From Flavobacteriales bacterium (GTDB taxonomy: Bacteria > Bacteroidota > Bacteroidia > Flavobacteriales_F > PHOS-HE28): DNA of 64,000 nucleotides. The DNA lies in assembly GCA_016721005.1 (NCBI GenBank), contig JADKJM010000019.1, positions 682,001 to 746,000 of the forward strand, in the 5' to 3' direction. The first letter of the stretch is position 1; each line of letters starts with the position of its first letter. Positions 45,201-51,569 of the stretch are shown in pieces. The position numbers and the translations under genes were made by a program. Under the pieces are notes generated by a model that saw nothing but the letters and a program-made list of their open reading frames with translations, was not told the DNA's origin and searched no databases.

Positions 45201-46003
45201 CCGCACCTGCCGCTGCTGGTCCGGACCAATCCTACTGCACACCGATCACCGAACAGGTGACGATGCTCGCCAGCACGATCGCTGCGCCGGGCATTGGAAC
45301 GTGGACACTTGTCAGCGGTGCAGGAACCATTGTTCAGCCGAATGATCCATTCACGGTGATCACCGGCCTCGGCTTGGGTGCGAACGTGTTCGAATGGACC
45401 GTGGATAACGGTGAATGTGGATCCACCTCGGCTGAGATGACCATCATGGTGTATGACGGAACGGTGGCCGATGCCAACGCAGGCCCGAGCCTCCAGTTCT
45501 GCCAGGACGTAACACACACTACGTTGAACGCGGTGCCCACCACCACCACGGCGACCGGAACCTGGAGTTTGCTCTCCGGACATGGTACTGTGGAGCAGCC
45601 CAATGATCCGGCCAGCACGGTGAACGGATTGCAACTGGGCTACAACGTGTTCGTGTGGACCGTGGTGAATGGCGATTGCGGCAGCACCTCCGATACGATG
45701 ACCGTGTTCATCAAGGACTGCCTCACGATCACCATCCCCGATGCGTATTCACCGAACGGTGATGGCGTGAACGACCTCTTCGTGATCCTCAACATCGAGA
45801 GCTACCCGGACAACGACATCGTGATCTTCAATCGCTGGGGCAACAAGGTGTATGAGGCCAGCCCGTACACCAACCAGTGGGATGGCACCAGCCAGTTCGG
45901 GTCGGCCTTCAAGGAAGGGCTGCCGGAGAGCACCTACTACTACGTCCTCAACCTCGGAAATGGAACCGATGCGTACACCGGCTTCATCTACCTGCGCCGG
46001 TAA
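36257..46003 (+). CDS. giant repeat adhesin with type-B T9SS sorting domain
   Basis: A 3248-aa exported protein. The signal peptide (about 1-45) ends in SEAHATHAMGGEITYECIGT, a start shared by many Bacteroidota gliding-motility-associated proteins. A first domain (about 45-410) is Cys-rich. Thirty-one tandem repeats of about 83-95 aa (414 to about 3150) follow, each beginning with ANAGPDQ..C and ending with F-W-T-V-x-N-G-P-C, so each has a Cys pair. The last 95 residues (PDAYSPNGDGVNDLF...GFIYLRR) are the type-B sorting domain. It is probably displayed on the surface as a long fibre. PorP/SprF-type partners follow immediately, as is typical for type-B substrates. ATG 36257 was chosen for the signal peptide. 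Confidence 0.93.
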   Translation: MAEQRRVSIAARKAGSALISFFRNLIPVVAALLLWQSEAHATHAMGGEITYECIGTGIYRVQLNFYRDCNGVAAPTNCSNGRQFRLRSTACNITLNPCFSLDGVDVVTPLCFGAADRCTNSSAQYGIERYRFSAVVNLSAYAGCGSDWIIDWDLCCRNNAITSLNNPGSRNLYLYAQLNQVAAPCNNSPRYLNTPTPFACVGQAVSYNHGFNDVDGDSLAFSLTGALGANGSAIPYSAGYTALQPIITSGGANAVQINPVTGTITFTPSIQQFSVVTVLVREFRNGVQIGQYIRDVQFAIIACSNNLPQVSGVNGTGSYSYSVCAGQSFCFTVNSSDGDAGQVVTMAWNNGIPSGTFTTTAGPLPVGTFCWTPTAANIGQNLFSVNVQDNACPLVGLNNFGFSVQVTPPFTPSNAGPDQSVCGSSATLAGLLPFAVPGTWSVVNGTGTFGNVNSPTSTVTGLTVGVNTFRWTVNYGTCGTTSDDVIITSYNPAQAAANAGPDQSVCLPSTSTTLAANTAGSPAVGTWTLISGTGAFANANSPTTSVSGLSVGANTFRWSINNGPCGTPTNDQVTVFVYSNVQAAANAGPDQQLCAPTTTANLAGNALIFPATGAWTVQNGTGTFANAASPTTSVSGLSIGVNTFRWTISNGPCVPPTSVDDVTVTLFNPASPNANAGPNQQVCSAATTLAGNTPISPAAGVWTVVSGTGVFALANSPTSGVSGLSIGNNVFQWTVNNGPCANGVTTSQVTITRYDPNTPLSNAGPDISLCSVGATGVASATMAASAATAPAVGLWTIISGPAGAVITSPGSPTTTVTNLAVGTHTLRWTVNNGPCVPPTSTDDVVIRIFDRNAAVANAGPNQNLCAPVASVTLAANTPTAPATGTWTLISGAGVFANATSPTTTVTGMALGANVYRWTTNNGPCPGAVTTSDVTITLFNPAVAVANAGPDQALCGETSTVMAANAVAAPAVGTWTVVSGTATIGSPNGAATAITGMGTGSVTLRWTVNNGPCGSSSDDVTILNYDPNNPIANAGPDQSICVPVAPNVVFMSASAVTFPATGTWTIVSAALGITIADVNSPTTMVSNLIVGTHVFRWTVDNGPCATGITTDDVTIRVYDFSNPLANAGPDRSLCTTNGSTTMAGSNIISPAVGTWTLVTGTGTITSANSPTTTITGLQVGQNIFQWTVDNGPCMPISTDQMSIFVYDPNNAVANAGDNQSFCTPVTSTTMQGSAVIFPAQGTWSQAFGPAATIVSPNDPLTSITGIGVGVSQFVWTVTNGPCPNGVTSDPMTITLADGDAQAANAGPDQSVCGTASTITLAANAPTGVAIGSWSVVQGTANFTNAASPTTTANGLSIGVNILRWSINNGACGITTDNMTVLVYDPNNPVANAGPDQQICTPTTSTTLVGSSLIIPAVGTWTLISGSGTITSPNTPTTGVSGLAIGANVFQWQVNNGACLNPITTDQVTVFLYDNDAPAANAGPDVDVCTPTNSVSMAANSVVGSAIGTWTLTGGAGGVVANVNNPNTTISNLPVGTHTYAWTIVNGNCATTTDEVRIRVFNALNPVANAGNDQQICFPTVTTTLQGSIIISPAVGTWTLVSGTGTPTNPNNPNSFVTGLSIGENVFQWTVNNGPCVNPITTDLVSIFVYDNLQVDANAGDDIEICTPTSSVTLSGNPATFPAEGFWFQLSGFGTITDPSDPNTTVTGLPVGEHIFQWTISNGPCGTTTDDVAVRVFDELNPPANAGPDQEICTPQSTVTMAGSNVIFPAAGVWTLVSGQGTITTPGSPTSGITDLAVGENVFEWTVSNGPCGEPTTDLVSIFVFDANSPVADAGQDQDLCTPTTITTLFGNTPIFPATGLWTLVSGSATITDPTSPTTTITNIAVGINIFQWTLSNGPCVNSLTQDQVTIFLYDINNPPSDAGPDQEMCTPQTSTNLAGNTLIVPAFGTWSLVSGQGDIADANDPNTLITNLAVGENVFMWTIDNGPCENSGSIDVVSIFVFDDQNADANAGPDQELCTPNLTDATLAGSPVTFPSVGTWTLVSGTGTIANANDPNTMVFDIPIGESIFQWTVSNGPCGNGLTTDQVSIQVFDETNPSANAGADQDLCTSGGTTAQLNASAVTFPAIGTWTVVSGQGTVTDPNSPTTDITNLGVGVIIVEWTVDNGACPNGLTSDQLVITLYDELNPIADAGVDQELCTPTGTTASTNLQGSAIIFPAVGTWTVVSGTGILSNPNDPASAVTGLEIGEHIFQWTVSNGPCANPLTTDIVTILVFDENNPDAEAGPDQQVCTPSTSATMAGSANTFPAVGTWTVILGSGDIADANDPNTLITNLGLGVNIFQWEVYNGSCANSLTNDQVSITLYDAQAPEADAGPDQEFCFPDNSTTIIGNPPVGAAIGVWTLAGGAGDITDPNSPTTTVTNMPIGENIFRWTITSGVCVTTEDEVSLFVFDPQDPQAFAGLDQELCVPQDSVFMGGSSLIFPAQGAWSTLVGTGVPVNPNDPLTMISTLSIGVNTFQWSVYNGPCGSSLDEVTVILYDDTTAAANAGPDLETCLPVTEIDMQGVMPPAPAQGTWTVIAGTGAFDDPNDPVTHVTGLTQGTNTFVWTLEWDPCPNNGILTDTVNVLIYNPLAPLADAGPDQNLCTPAPETTMAGNTPEIPGVGTWTQVLGASATIVSPNDPATLITGLDVGSYQFVWEIYNGMCGFGPPSRDTVQVDIFDGEAPPAQAGSDISWCTPTSTAVLIANDPVFPATGTWTSVSGTGVIVDPSDPNTLVTGLGVGQHDFLWTINNGACGSSSDGISVFIFDGNMEGASAGSDQELCTPTTNTTLFGSPATFPATGLWTVITGTGVFADDTDPGTTVSGLSIGTNTFQWTLMNGPCGDTQDAVTITVFDASHPQANAGPDKELCTPTTSTTLSGSPITFPATGTWVFVTGTGNISDPNNPNATLSGLSVGTVVLQWTVDNGACGTTTDLVTIRIFDGQAAPAAAGPDQSYCTPITEQVTMLASTIAAPGIGTWTLVSGAGTIVQPNDPFTVITGLGLGANVFEWTVDNGECGSTSAEMTIMVYDGTVADANAGPSLQFCQDVTHTTLNAVPTTTTATGTWSLLSGHGTVEQPNDPASTVNGLQLGYNVFVWTVVNGDCGSTSDTMTVFIKDCLTITIPDAYSPNGDGVNDLFVILNIESYPDNDIVIFNRWGNKVYEASPYTNQWDGTSQFGSAFKEGLPESTYYYVLNLGNGTDAYTGFIYLRR

Positions 46004-46023
46004 GGGCGCATCATGATGCGCCC
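46004..46023. repeat. perfect 20-bp palindrome right after the adhesin stop codon
   Basis: GGGCGCATCATGATGCGCCC starts at the base after TAA 46001-46003 and ends 14 bp before the PorP/SprF ATG. It has no T-run. It could reduce read-through or protect the upstream mRNA's 3' end. Confidence 0.8.
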
Positions 46024-46037
46024 CAAATGAAATATCG

Positions 46038-46973
46038 ATGAAGATGAGAAAGGCAACCCGATGGAAAGGAACAGTGCTCGCGCTGTTCCTCGGCACCACG
46101 CTCTTCGGCCAGCAGGATCCGCAGTTCACGCAGTACATGTTCAACATGTTGGCGCTGAACCCGGCCTATGCGGGTAGCCACGATGCACTCGCCATCCGTG
46201 CGCTCACACGCCACCAATGGGTGGGCTTCGAGGGCGCACCCACCACGCAAACGATCACCGCACACGCACCGGTGTTCCATGAAAGCTTCGCGCTAGGCGG
46301 AACGCTCATGCGCGATTCGCATGGCCCGGTGACGCAGTACGGCTTCATGGTGGATGCGGCGTATCGCATCTTCATGGGCGACGCCAAACTGTCCTTCGGT
46401 TTGAAGGGCGGCCTCAACCTCTTCCAAGGAAAATTCGCCGACCTGAATCCGATCACGGCGGGCGACCAGGTGTTCCAGCAGAACGTGAACTCCAAGCTCG
46501 ATCCGCAATTCGGTTTCGGGGTGATGTACTACAGTGACCGCTACTACATCGGACTGAGCACACCCACGTTGTTGCGCACCGAATTCTTCCAGACCGACTC
46601 GCTCGCCTTCGTGAGTTCGCCGGGGCAGCGTTCGCACTACTTCCTTAGCGGTGGCTACGTGTTCGACATGGGCCTCTACCACAAGTTCAAGCCCACCTTC
46701 CTTATCAAGGCCGTGGAGGGCGCGCCCATCAGTTTCGACCTCAGCGCCAACTTCCTCTTCTATGAGAAGTTCTGGTTGGGCGCCATGTACCGCCACCACG
46801 ACGCCGTGGGGGTGTTGGCACAATACCAGATCACCAATGAATTCACTGCCGGATACGCCTACGATTTCCCGCTCTCCACCCTGCGCAACTACAGCGGTGG
46901 TAGCCACGAGATCATGCTGGGCTACACGTTCAGCAACAAACTGAAAGGCATCCGATCACCCCGTTACTTCTGA
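46038..46973 (+). CDS. PorP/SprF family type IX secretion membrane protein
   Basis: A 311-aa outer-membrane beta-barrel protein. The signal peptide (about 1-24) is followed by the family signature QQDPQFTQYMFNMLALNPAYAG and RHQWVGFEGAPTTQT. Later segments (FGVMYYSDRYYIGLSTPTLL, LGAMYRHHDAVGVLAQYQI, HEIMLGYTF) are typical strands of PorP/SprF. Members work with type-B sorted substrates, helping their export or holding them on the cell surface (as SprF does for SprB). Its place 34 bp after the giant adhesin gene supports this pairing. Confidence 0.95.
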   Translation: MKMRKATRWKGTVLALFLGTTLFGQQDPQFTQYMFNMLALNPAYAGSHDALAIRALTRHQWVGFEGAPTTQTITAHAPVFHESFALGGTLMRDSHGPVTQYGFMVDAAYRIFMGDAKLSFGLKGGLNLFQGKFADLNPITAGDQVFQQNVNSKLDPQFGFGVMYYSDRYYIGLSTPTLLRTEFFQTDSLAFVSSPGQRSHYFLSGGYVFDMGLYHKFKPTFLIKAVEGAPISFDLSANFLFYEKFWLGAMYRHHDAVGVLAQYQITNEFTAGYAYDFPLSTLRNYSGGSHEIMLGYTFSNKLKGIRSPRYF

Positions 46974-46975
46974 TC

Positions 46976-49159
46976 ATGACGGCACGCACGCACCATAAGA
47001 TCGTCCTCGCGGCACTGGCCTGCTTCCTCACGTTGGGGACAGCCGTCCATGCGCAGAAGCTGCAGCAGCGCATGGCCGATAAGTACGCCGATCTTTTCGA
47101 TTATGGCAAGGTCGCACGGATCTACGAGGATCTGGATAGCAAAGGCAAGAGCGACGCAGCCTCCCTGCGCAAGCTGGCCATGGCCTACGCGAAAATGGGG
47201 GATGCCCCATCCGCGGAAGGCGCCTACCGGCGGATGATGATCGTGCCGGGTCGCACGGCCGATGATGTGCTCGCCTTCGCCGATCAGCTCCGCGCCAACG
47301 GCAAGTACAACGAGGCGCTGGAGCAGTATGCCATCTACGCGAAGGAACGTCCGGATGATCCACGCGCGCAGGCCTATCTCAAGAGCACCAACCTCTTCTT
47401 CCGCTTGAAGAAGGACAGCACGAGTTCCACCATTCGCACCGTGCCGATCAACTCCCCGCAGGCGGACCTGGGCATGAGCGTGATGAACGAGTTGCTGCTC
47501 TTCAGCAGCGCACGCGGTGAAGGTGCGGGTGGCCGACGCATCTACACGTGGGATGACCAACCCTTCCTGAACCTGTACAGCGCCTTCCTGAAAGGGGAGA
47601 CCGCCGAGGAACCCGCAGTGATGCGCAACGACATCAACTCCCGCTACCACGACGGGATGGTCTGCTTCGATTCACTGGCCAAGCGCATGTACTTCACCCG
47701 CAACCAGGTCTTCTATGGCGATGTGCAACGGGGGGAGACCGGCAACCTGAACCTGGGCATCTACTTCGCCGATGTGATCACCGGTGAATTCGGCCAACCC
47801 GAGTGGGGCAACCTGATCCCCTTCGACTACAATGACGTGAACAGCAACTGCGGCCACCCGTGGGTGAGCGCCGACGGACGCACCATCTACTTCGTGAGTG
47901 ACCGCGCCGGTGGCATGGGGGGCACGGACATCTGGTATTCGAAGAACCTCGGGAACCAGTGGGGCGAGCCCGAGAACATGGGTCCCAAGGTGAACACCTC
48001 CGGCAATGAGATGTTCCCCTACCTCACCGCCAATGGCACCTTCTACTTCGCCAGTACGGGCCATCCCGGCTTGGGCGGGCTGGATATCTTCTTCACCCGC
48101 ATCGGTGCAAACGGTGCGGGCAATGTGTTCAACCTGGGCTATCCCATGAACACGCGCTACAACGACCACAGCCTGATGCTGATCAACGACAGCAGCGGCT
48201 TTTTCGCAAGCGATCGTCCGGGTGGACAGGGCAGTGATGACATCTACGGCTGCACCATCCGTCCGCAGATGATCTACCTCGCCGGTATCGTCATCGACAA
48301 GGCCACGCGCGAACCGATCGAGGGCGCCACCATCCTCCTGAAGGATGAAAAGGGCGAACACGTGAAACGCTTCCAATTGGAAACGGAACCCGGCGGCAAG
48401 TTCAAGATCGAAACGGAATACCACCAGCGCTACCTACTCGTGGCCAGTGCCAATGGGTACTACCAAGCGGAGATGCCTATCGAGACCAACGACGATCCGT
48501 TGGAGAACATCGTGGTGGAACTGGTGAAATACGATTATGCAGCCGAGGGCACCATCTTCCACGGCGAAACGAATGAGCCACTTGCAGGCAGCATCGTCAC
48601 ACTGCACGATGCCTTGGGCGATGAGATCGGCCGTGTGACCACCGATGCCACCGGCACCTATCACTTCCCACTGCTCAAGGACACCGACTACCGCTTGAAG
48701 GTGGAGAAGGAGGGCTTCTTCAAACAGAGCGCACGCATCAGCACCAAGGGCCGGCCGAGCGCGATCATCGTGACCGACTTCCGCCTCTTCCCACTGGTGG
48801 TGGACCAAGTGGTGCGCTTGGAGAACATCTTCTACGACTACAACAAGTGGGACATCCGCCCCGATGCCGCCATCGAACTGGACAAGCTCGTTTCCACGTT
48901 GGAGGACAACCCGACCGTGAGCATCGAACTGAGCTCACACACCGACTGCCGCGGCAAGGACGCGTACAACATGAACCTCTCCGAGAAGCGTGCGAAGAGC
49001 GCCGTGGACTACCTCATCAGCAAGGGTATCGCGAAGGAGCGCTTGAAGAGCAAGGGCTACGGCGAGAGCAAGCCGAGCGAGACCTGTGTATGTGAGAAGT
49101 GTACGGAGGACGAACACCAACGGAACCGCCGCACCGAGTTCAAGGTGTTGAGCAAGTGA
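46976..49159 (+). CDS. PorE-like OmpA family protein (TPR, PD40, CRD, OmpA)
   Basis: A 727-aa protein with a signal peptide (1-27) and, in order, TPR-like helices (about 35-130), PD40/WD40-like propeller blades (about 160-420, with SADGRTIYFVSDRAGGMGGT), a carboxypeptidase-regulatory-like domain (about 425-540) plus a second such segment, and a C-terminal OmpA peptidoglycan-binding domain (about 620-727: SHTDCRGKDAYNMNLSEKRA, RRTEFKVL). This is the layout of PorE and related proteins that tie the type IX secretion apparatus to peptidoglycan. It starts 2 bp after the PorP/SprF stop. Confidence 0.93.
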   Translation: MTARTHHKIVLAALACFLTLGTAVHAQKLQQRMADKYADLFDYGKVARIYEDLDSKGKSDAASLRKLAMAYAKMGDAPSAEGAYRRMMIVPGRTADDVLAFADQLRANGKYNEALEQYAIYAKERPDDPRAQAYLKSTNLFFRLKKDSTSSTIRTVPINSPQADLGMSVMNELLLFSSARGEGAGGRRIYTWDDQPFLNLYSAFLKGETAEEPAVMRNDINSRYHDGMVCFDSLAKRMYFTRNQVFYGDVQRGETGNLNLGIYFADVITGEFGQPEWGNLIPFDYNDVNSNCGHPWVSADGRTIYFVSDRAGGMGGTDIWYSKNLGNQWGEPENMGPKVNTSGNEMFPYLTANGTFYFASTGHPGLGGLDIFFTRIGANGAGNVFNLGYPMNTRYNDHSLMLINDSSGFFASDRPGGQGSDDIYGCTIRPQMIYLAGIVIDKATREPIEGATILLKDEKGEHVKRFQLETEPGGKFKIETEYHQRYLLVASANGYYQAEMPIETNDDPLENIVVELVKYDYAAEGTIFHGETNEPLAGSIVTLHDALGDEIGRVTTDATGTYHFPLLKDTDYRLKVEKEGFFKQSARISTKGRPSAIIVTDFRLFPLVVDQVVRLENIFYDYNKWDIRPDAAIELDKLVSTLEDNPTVSIELSSHTDCRGKDAYNMNLSEKRAKSAVDYLISKGIAKERLKSKGYGESKPSETCVCEKCTEDEHQRNRRTEFKVLSK

Positions 49160-49521
49160 CCCGTGACGATCGTATGCAGAACGGAACGAAGAAATACGTT
49201 GGAACAGGTAGGGGTCATGCGCGTCTGAGAAGTCGTTATGGTCCGACCCTTCGAGCCATTACGAATTCCAGAACGGCATAGACTGAAGGTTTTGGTCCGG
49301 GGTTAGGGGGACCAAAGGGGGACGGACGGGTCAAGGCGCAAGCCGCGGCCCGTTCGTCGTTCTGGGGGATATCGCACTGGCCGGAACATCAGGGCACGCG
49401 CTGCCTAACCTGTGGTCGGCGGGTCCGCCCCCCCTTGGCAACCGCCCGAAGACGTTCTTCGTCCCTTGCGTATCAAACCGCCAACGGAACGGGCCGACCG
49501 CCCACTATCCAACCGAACCAC
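49160..49521. other. intergenic region with a stem-loop, no gene seen
   Basis: TTTGGTCC (49291-49298) pairs with GGACCAAA (49309-49316). GACGGACGGG at 49321-49330 can pair imperfectly with CCCGTTCGTC at about 49350-49360, around a GCGCAAGCCGCG core. This may be a structured leader of the RCC1 gene or a terminator of the PorE-like operon; I cannot name a family. Confidence 0.4.
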
Positions 49522-49539
49522 ATGCTACCCACCCCTACC

Positions 49540-50919
49540 ATGCAGCCTTTACGCCATTCCCTTCTCCCCATCCTGATCGCCCTCCTGTGCGCACCCTTCG
49601 CCGGGCATGGCCAGACCCTTGGTGCGGGCAACCAGTTCAGCGTATTCCTGTGCGCACCCGCAGGCCTCAGTGCCGCCGGTTCGGACTACTACGGGCAGTT
49701 GGGCAACTATGCCTCGGGAGACCAGAACCTGGCGGTGCCGGTGGACCTGACGGATGAAGTGACCATGGTGAGCGTGCAACAACAGCAGGCCATTGTGCTG
49801 GGCACCGATGGCACGGTGTGGACCTGGGGCTTTCGTTTGGGCACGAGCGATGTGTACGACAGCATTCCCTACCATGTACCCGGATTGAGTAATGTGACCC
49901 AGGTGGCCATGGGCTTCGCGCACGCGGCGGCCCTGCGCGTGGATAGCACGGTGTGGATCTGGGGCAGTGGCCTCTTCGGCCAGTTGGGCAACGGGCAGAT
50001 GGGGCCGGGCACGGAGGCCTTGGCGCCCATACAGGTACCGGGCCTTGCGGGGGTTACCGCCATCGCTACCGGCGGCTACCATACCCTCGCCTTGTTGGCC
50101 GATGGCAGCATCCGTTCGTGGGGCATGAACGCGAATGGGCAACTGGGCGATGTGACCACGGAGAACCGGTCCAGTCCGGTGAATGTGGTAGGCCCCACCG
50201 CCACGGCCGTGGCCGCCGGGAACAACCACTCGTTGATGCTGCGCGCCAACGGCAGCATCTGGTCGTGGGGCGGCAACGGGGAAGGCGAATTGGGCGATGG
50301 CACCAACGTGGACAAGAGCGGCCCGGTGCCCTCCTTGGCCACCAGCGGCTTCACCAGTGTGAAGGCGGGCGTGTTCCATTCCTTGGCGTTGAAGGACGAT
50401 GGCACCGCCTGGGCCTGGGGATACAACCTCTACGGCCGCTTGGGCGACGGCACCCAGACGAACCGCTGGAGCCCAGTGCAGATCACCGCCCTCAGCAACG
50501 TGGTGGAGCTCTGCGGCGGTGCCGGGCACAGCCTTGCCCGTACCGGTGATGGCGGGGTCTGGGCATGGGGGAACAACGAATGGGGGCAGCTCGCCATCGG
50601 GACGAACACGAACGCGTGGCTACCGGTGAGGCTGCAATTGGATTGCGGTTTCCGCGCGATCGCGGAGCTTGGTGATGTGCAGCCTTTGGTCGTACAACCG
50701 AATCCGTTCCGCTCCGCGGTGGTGGTGCAGTCACCCACGCTCTCCATGGGTGGCACCTACGCCCTGTATGATGCCTGCGGAAGACAGGTGGTCCCGGCCA
50801 CGCGGTTCGCCGGTGGGCCGCTCACCATTCCTCGTGGTGCATTGCCAACGGGAGCGTACCTCCTGCAGGTGCAGCGACCGGATGGCGGTCGGCAAGCCGT
50901 GCGGCTGATGGCGGAGTAG
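49540..50919 (+). CDS. secreted RCC1-repeat protein with type-A T9SS sorting domain
   Basis: A 459-aa exported protein with a signal peptide (about 1-28, ending GHGQT). It carries about six RCC1-type beta-propeller blades: each has a G-x-x-H/x-x-A-L segment followed by D-G-T/S-V/I-W-x-W-G and G-Q-L-G-D/N-G. The last 80 residues begin with VVQPNPFRSAVVV and end GAYLLQVQRPDGGRQAVRL, a type-A sorting domain. RCC1 propellers are common in secreted Bacteroidota proteins and are not chromosome-condensation factors here; the ligand is unknown. ATG 49522 is an alternative start. Confidence 0.92.
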   Translation: MQPLRHSLLPILIALLCAPFAGHGQTLGAGNQFSVFLCAPAGLSAAGSDYYGQLGNYASGDQNLAVPVDLTDEVTMVSVQQQQAIVLGTDGTVWTWGFRLGTSDVYDSIPYHVPGLSNVTQVAMGFAHAAALRVDSTVWIWGSGLFGQLGNGQMGPGTEALAPIQVPGLAGVTAIATGGYHTLALLADGSIRSWGMNANGQLGDVTTENRSSPVNVVGPTATAVAAGNNHSLMLRANGSIWSWGGNGEGELGDGTNVDKSGPVPSLATSGFTSVKAGVFHSLALKDDGTAWAWGYNLYGRLGDGTQTNRWSPVQITALSNVVELCGGAGHSLARTGDGGVWAWGNNEWGQLAIGTNTNAWLPVRLQLDCGFRAIAELGDVQPLVVQPNPFRSAVVVQSPTLSMGGTYALYDACGRQVVPATRFAGGPLTIPRGALPTGAYLLQVQRPDGGRQAVRLMAE

Positions 50920-51569
50920 TGGAAGGGGGCACGGGGCCACAGCGTGTAACCGGAACAGCGCCGGAACCGGGTCCTCCCTGTCCATGGCTTCCCAGCGGAG
51001 CGCAGGTTCTTCATCACCCTGTATTTGCCGAAGACCTTCTTGCGGGAAGGGACCGTGAGCCGCGCCGCCACGACCCGTAGGTCGTCCGTCAGGCGTGCAT
51101 TGCGCCAGTTGGCCAAGTATTCATTGAGCAGCCCGAAGGTGCCGGGCCACATCCGATCGGTAGTGGAACCACTTTCCACCAAGCCGCCGATCCTCCTCTT
51201 GCCAGAACACCGACACATCGGTACCCGAACACCTGTTGTTCCTTTTTGGTCGAACACCTTTAGCTATTCATGGAGACATGTTCATAATCGGTCGATGGAA
51301 ATACTTGACAACCCTCATCGATCAGGTCTAGATTGCGTCCGATAGACAGGGAAAAGTCTTCGGCGAATAGAACGAAGCCCTGTTTCTGCGGCGGGTTTGC
51401 AAGGCCCAATGCAGGTGGAATGGCCCAGGACCAGGACCGGAGGAAATCCGGATCGAGCGTCCCATTCACCCCGTAGCACCCGTTCATTCTCCTCCGTCGC
51501 AACGCGCCGCCGCACACCAACCTCGATCCACTACACCAGTCTCTACCACCCCCGGATACCTCCTCACAC
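50920..51569. other. 650-bp intergenic region, no confident gene
   Basis: A minus-strand open frame of about 78 codons lies at about 51025-51257, but it runs into the RCC1 gene and matches nothing I know. The part after 51230 is less G+C-rich. No TAnnTTTG box or RNA gene is seen. Confidence 0.5.

Noticed and set aside
37775..45634. Many long minus-strand open frames, up to 562 codons, opposite the giant adhesin
   Set aside because: They follow from the regular codon pattern of the repeats on the + strand, are rich in Arg/His/Gly, repeat with the same period, and match no family.
49282..49365. A riboswitch (for example c-di-GMP type) before the RCC1 gene
   Set aside because: Stem-loops and a CGCAAGCC segment are present, but the conserved core of any riboswitch class I know is not.
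50757..51257. A 166-codon minus-strand frame after the RCC1 gene
   Set aside because: Its second half is antisense to the RCC1 gene, and its first half matches nothing known.
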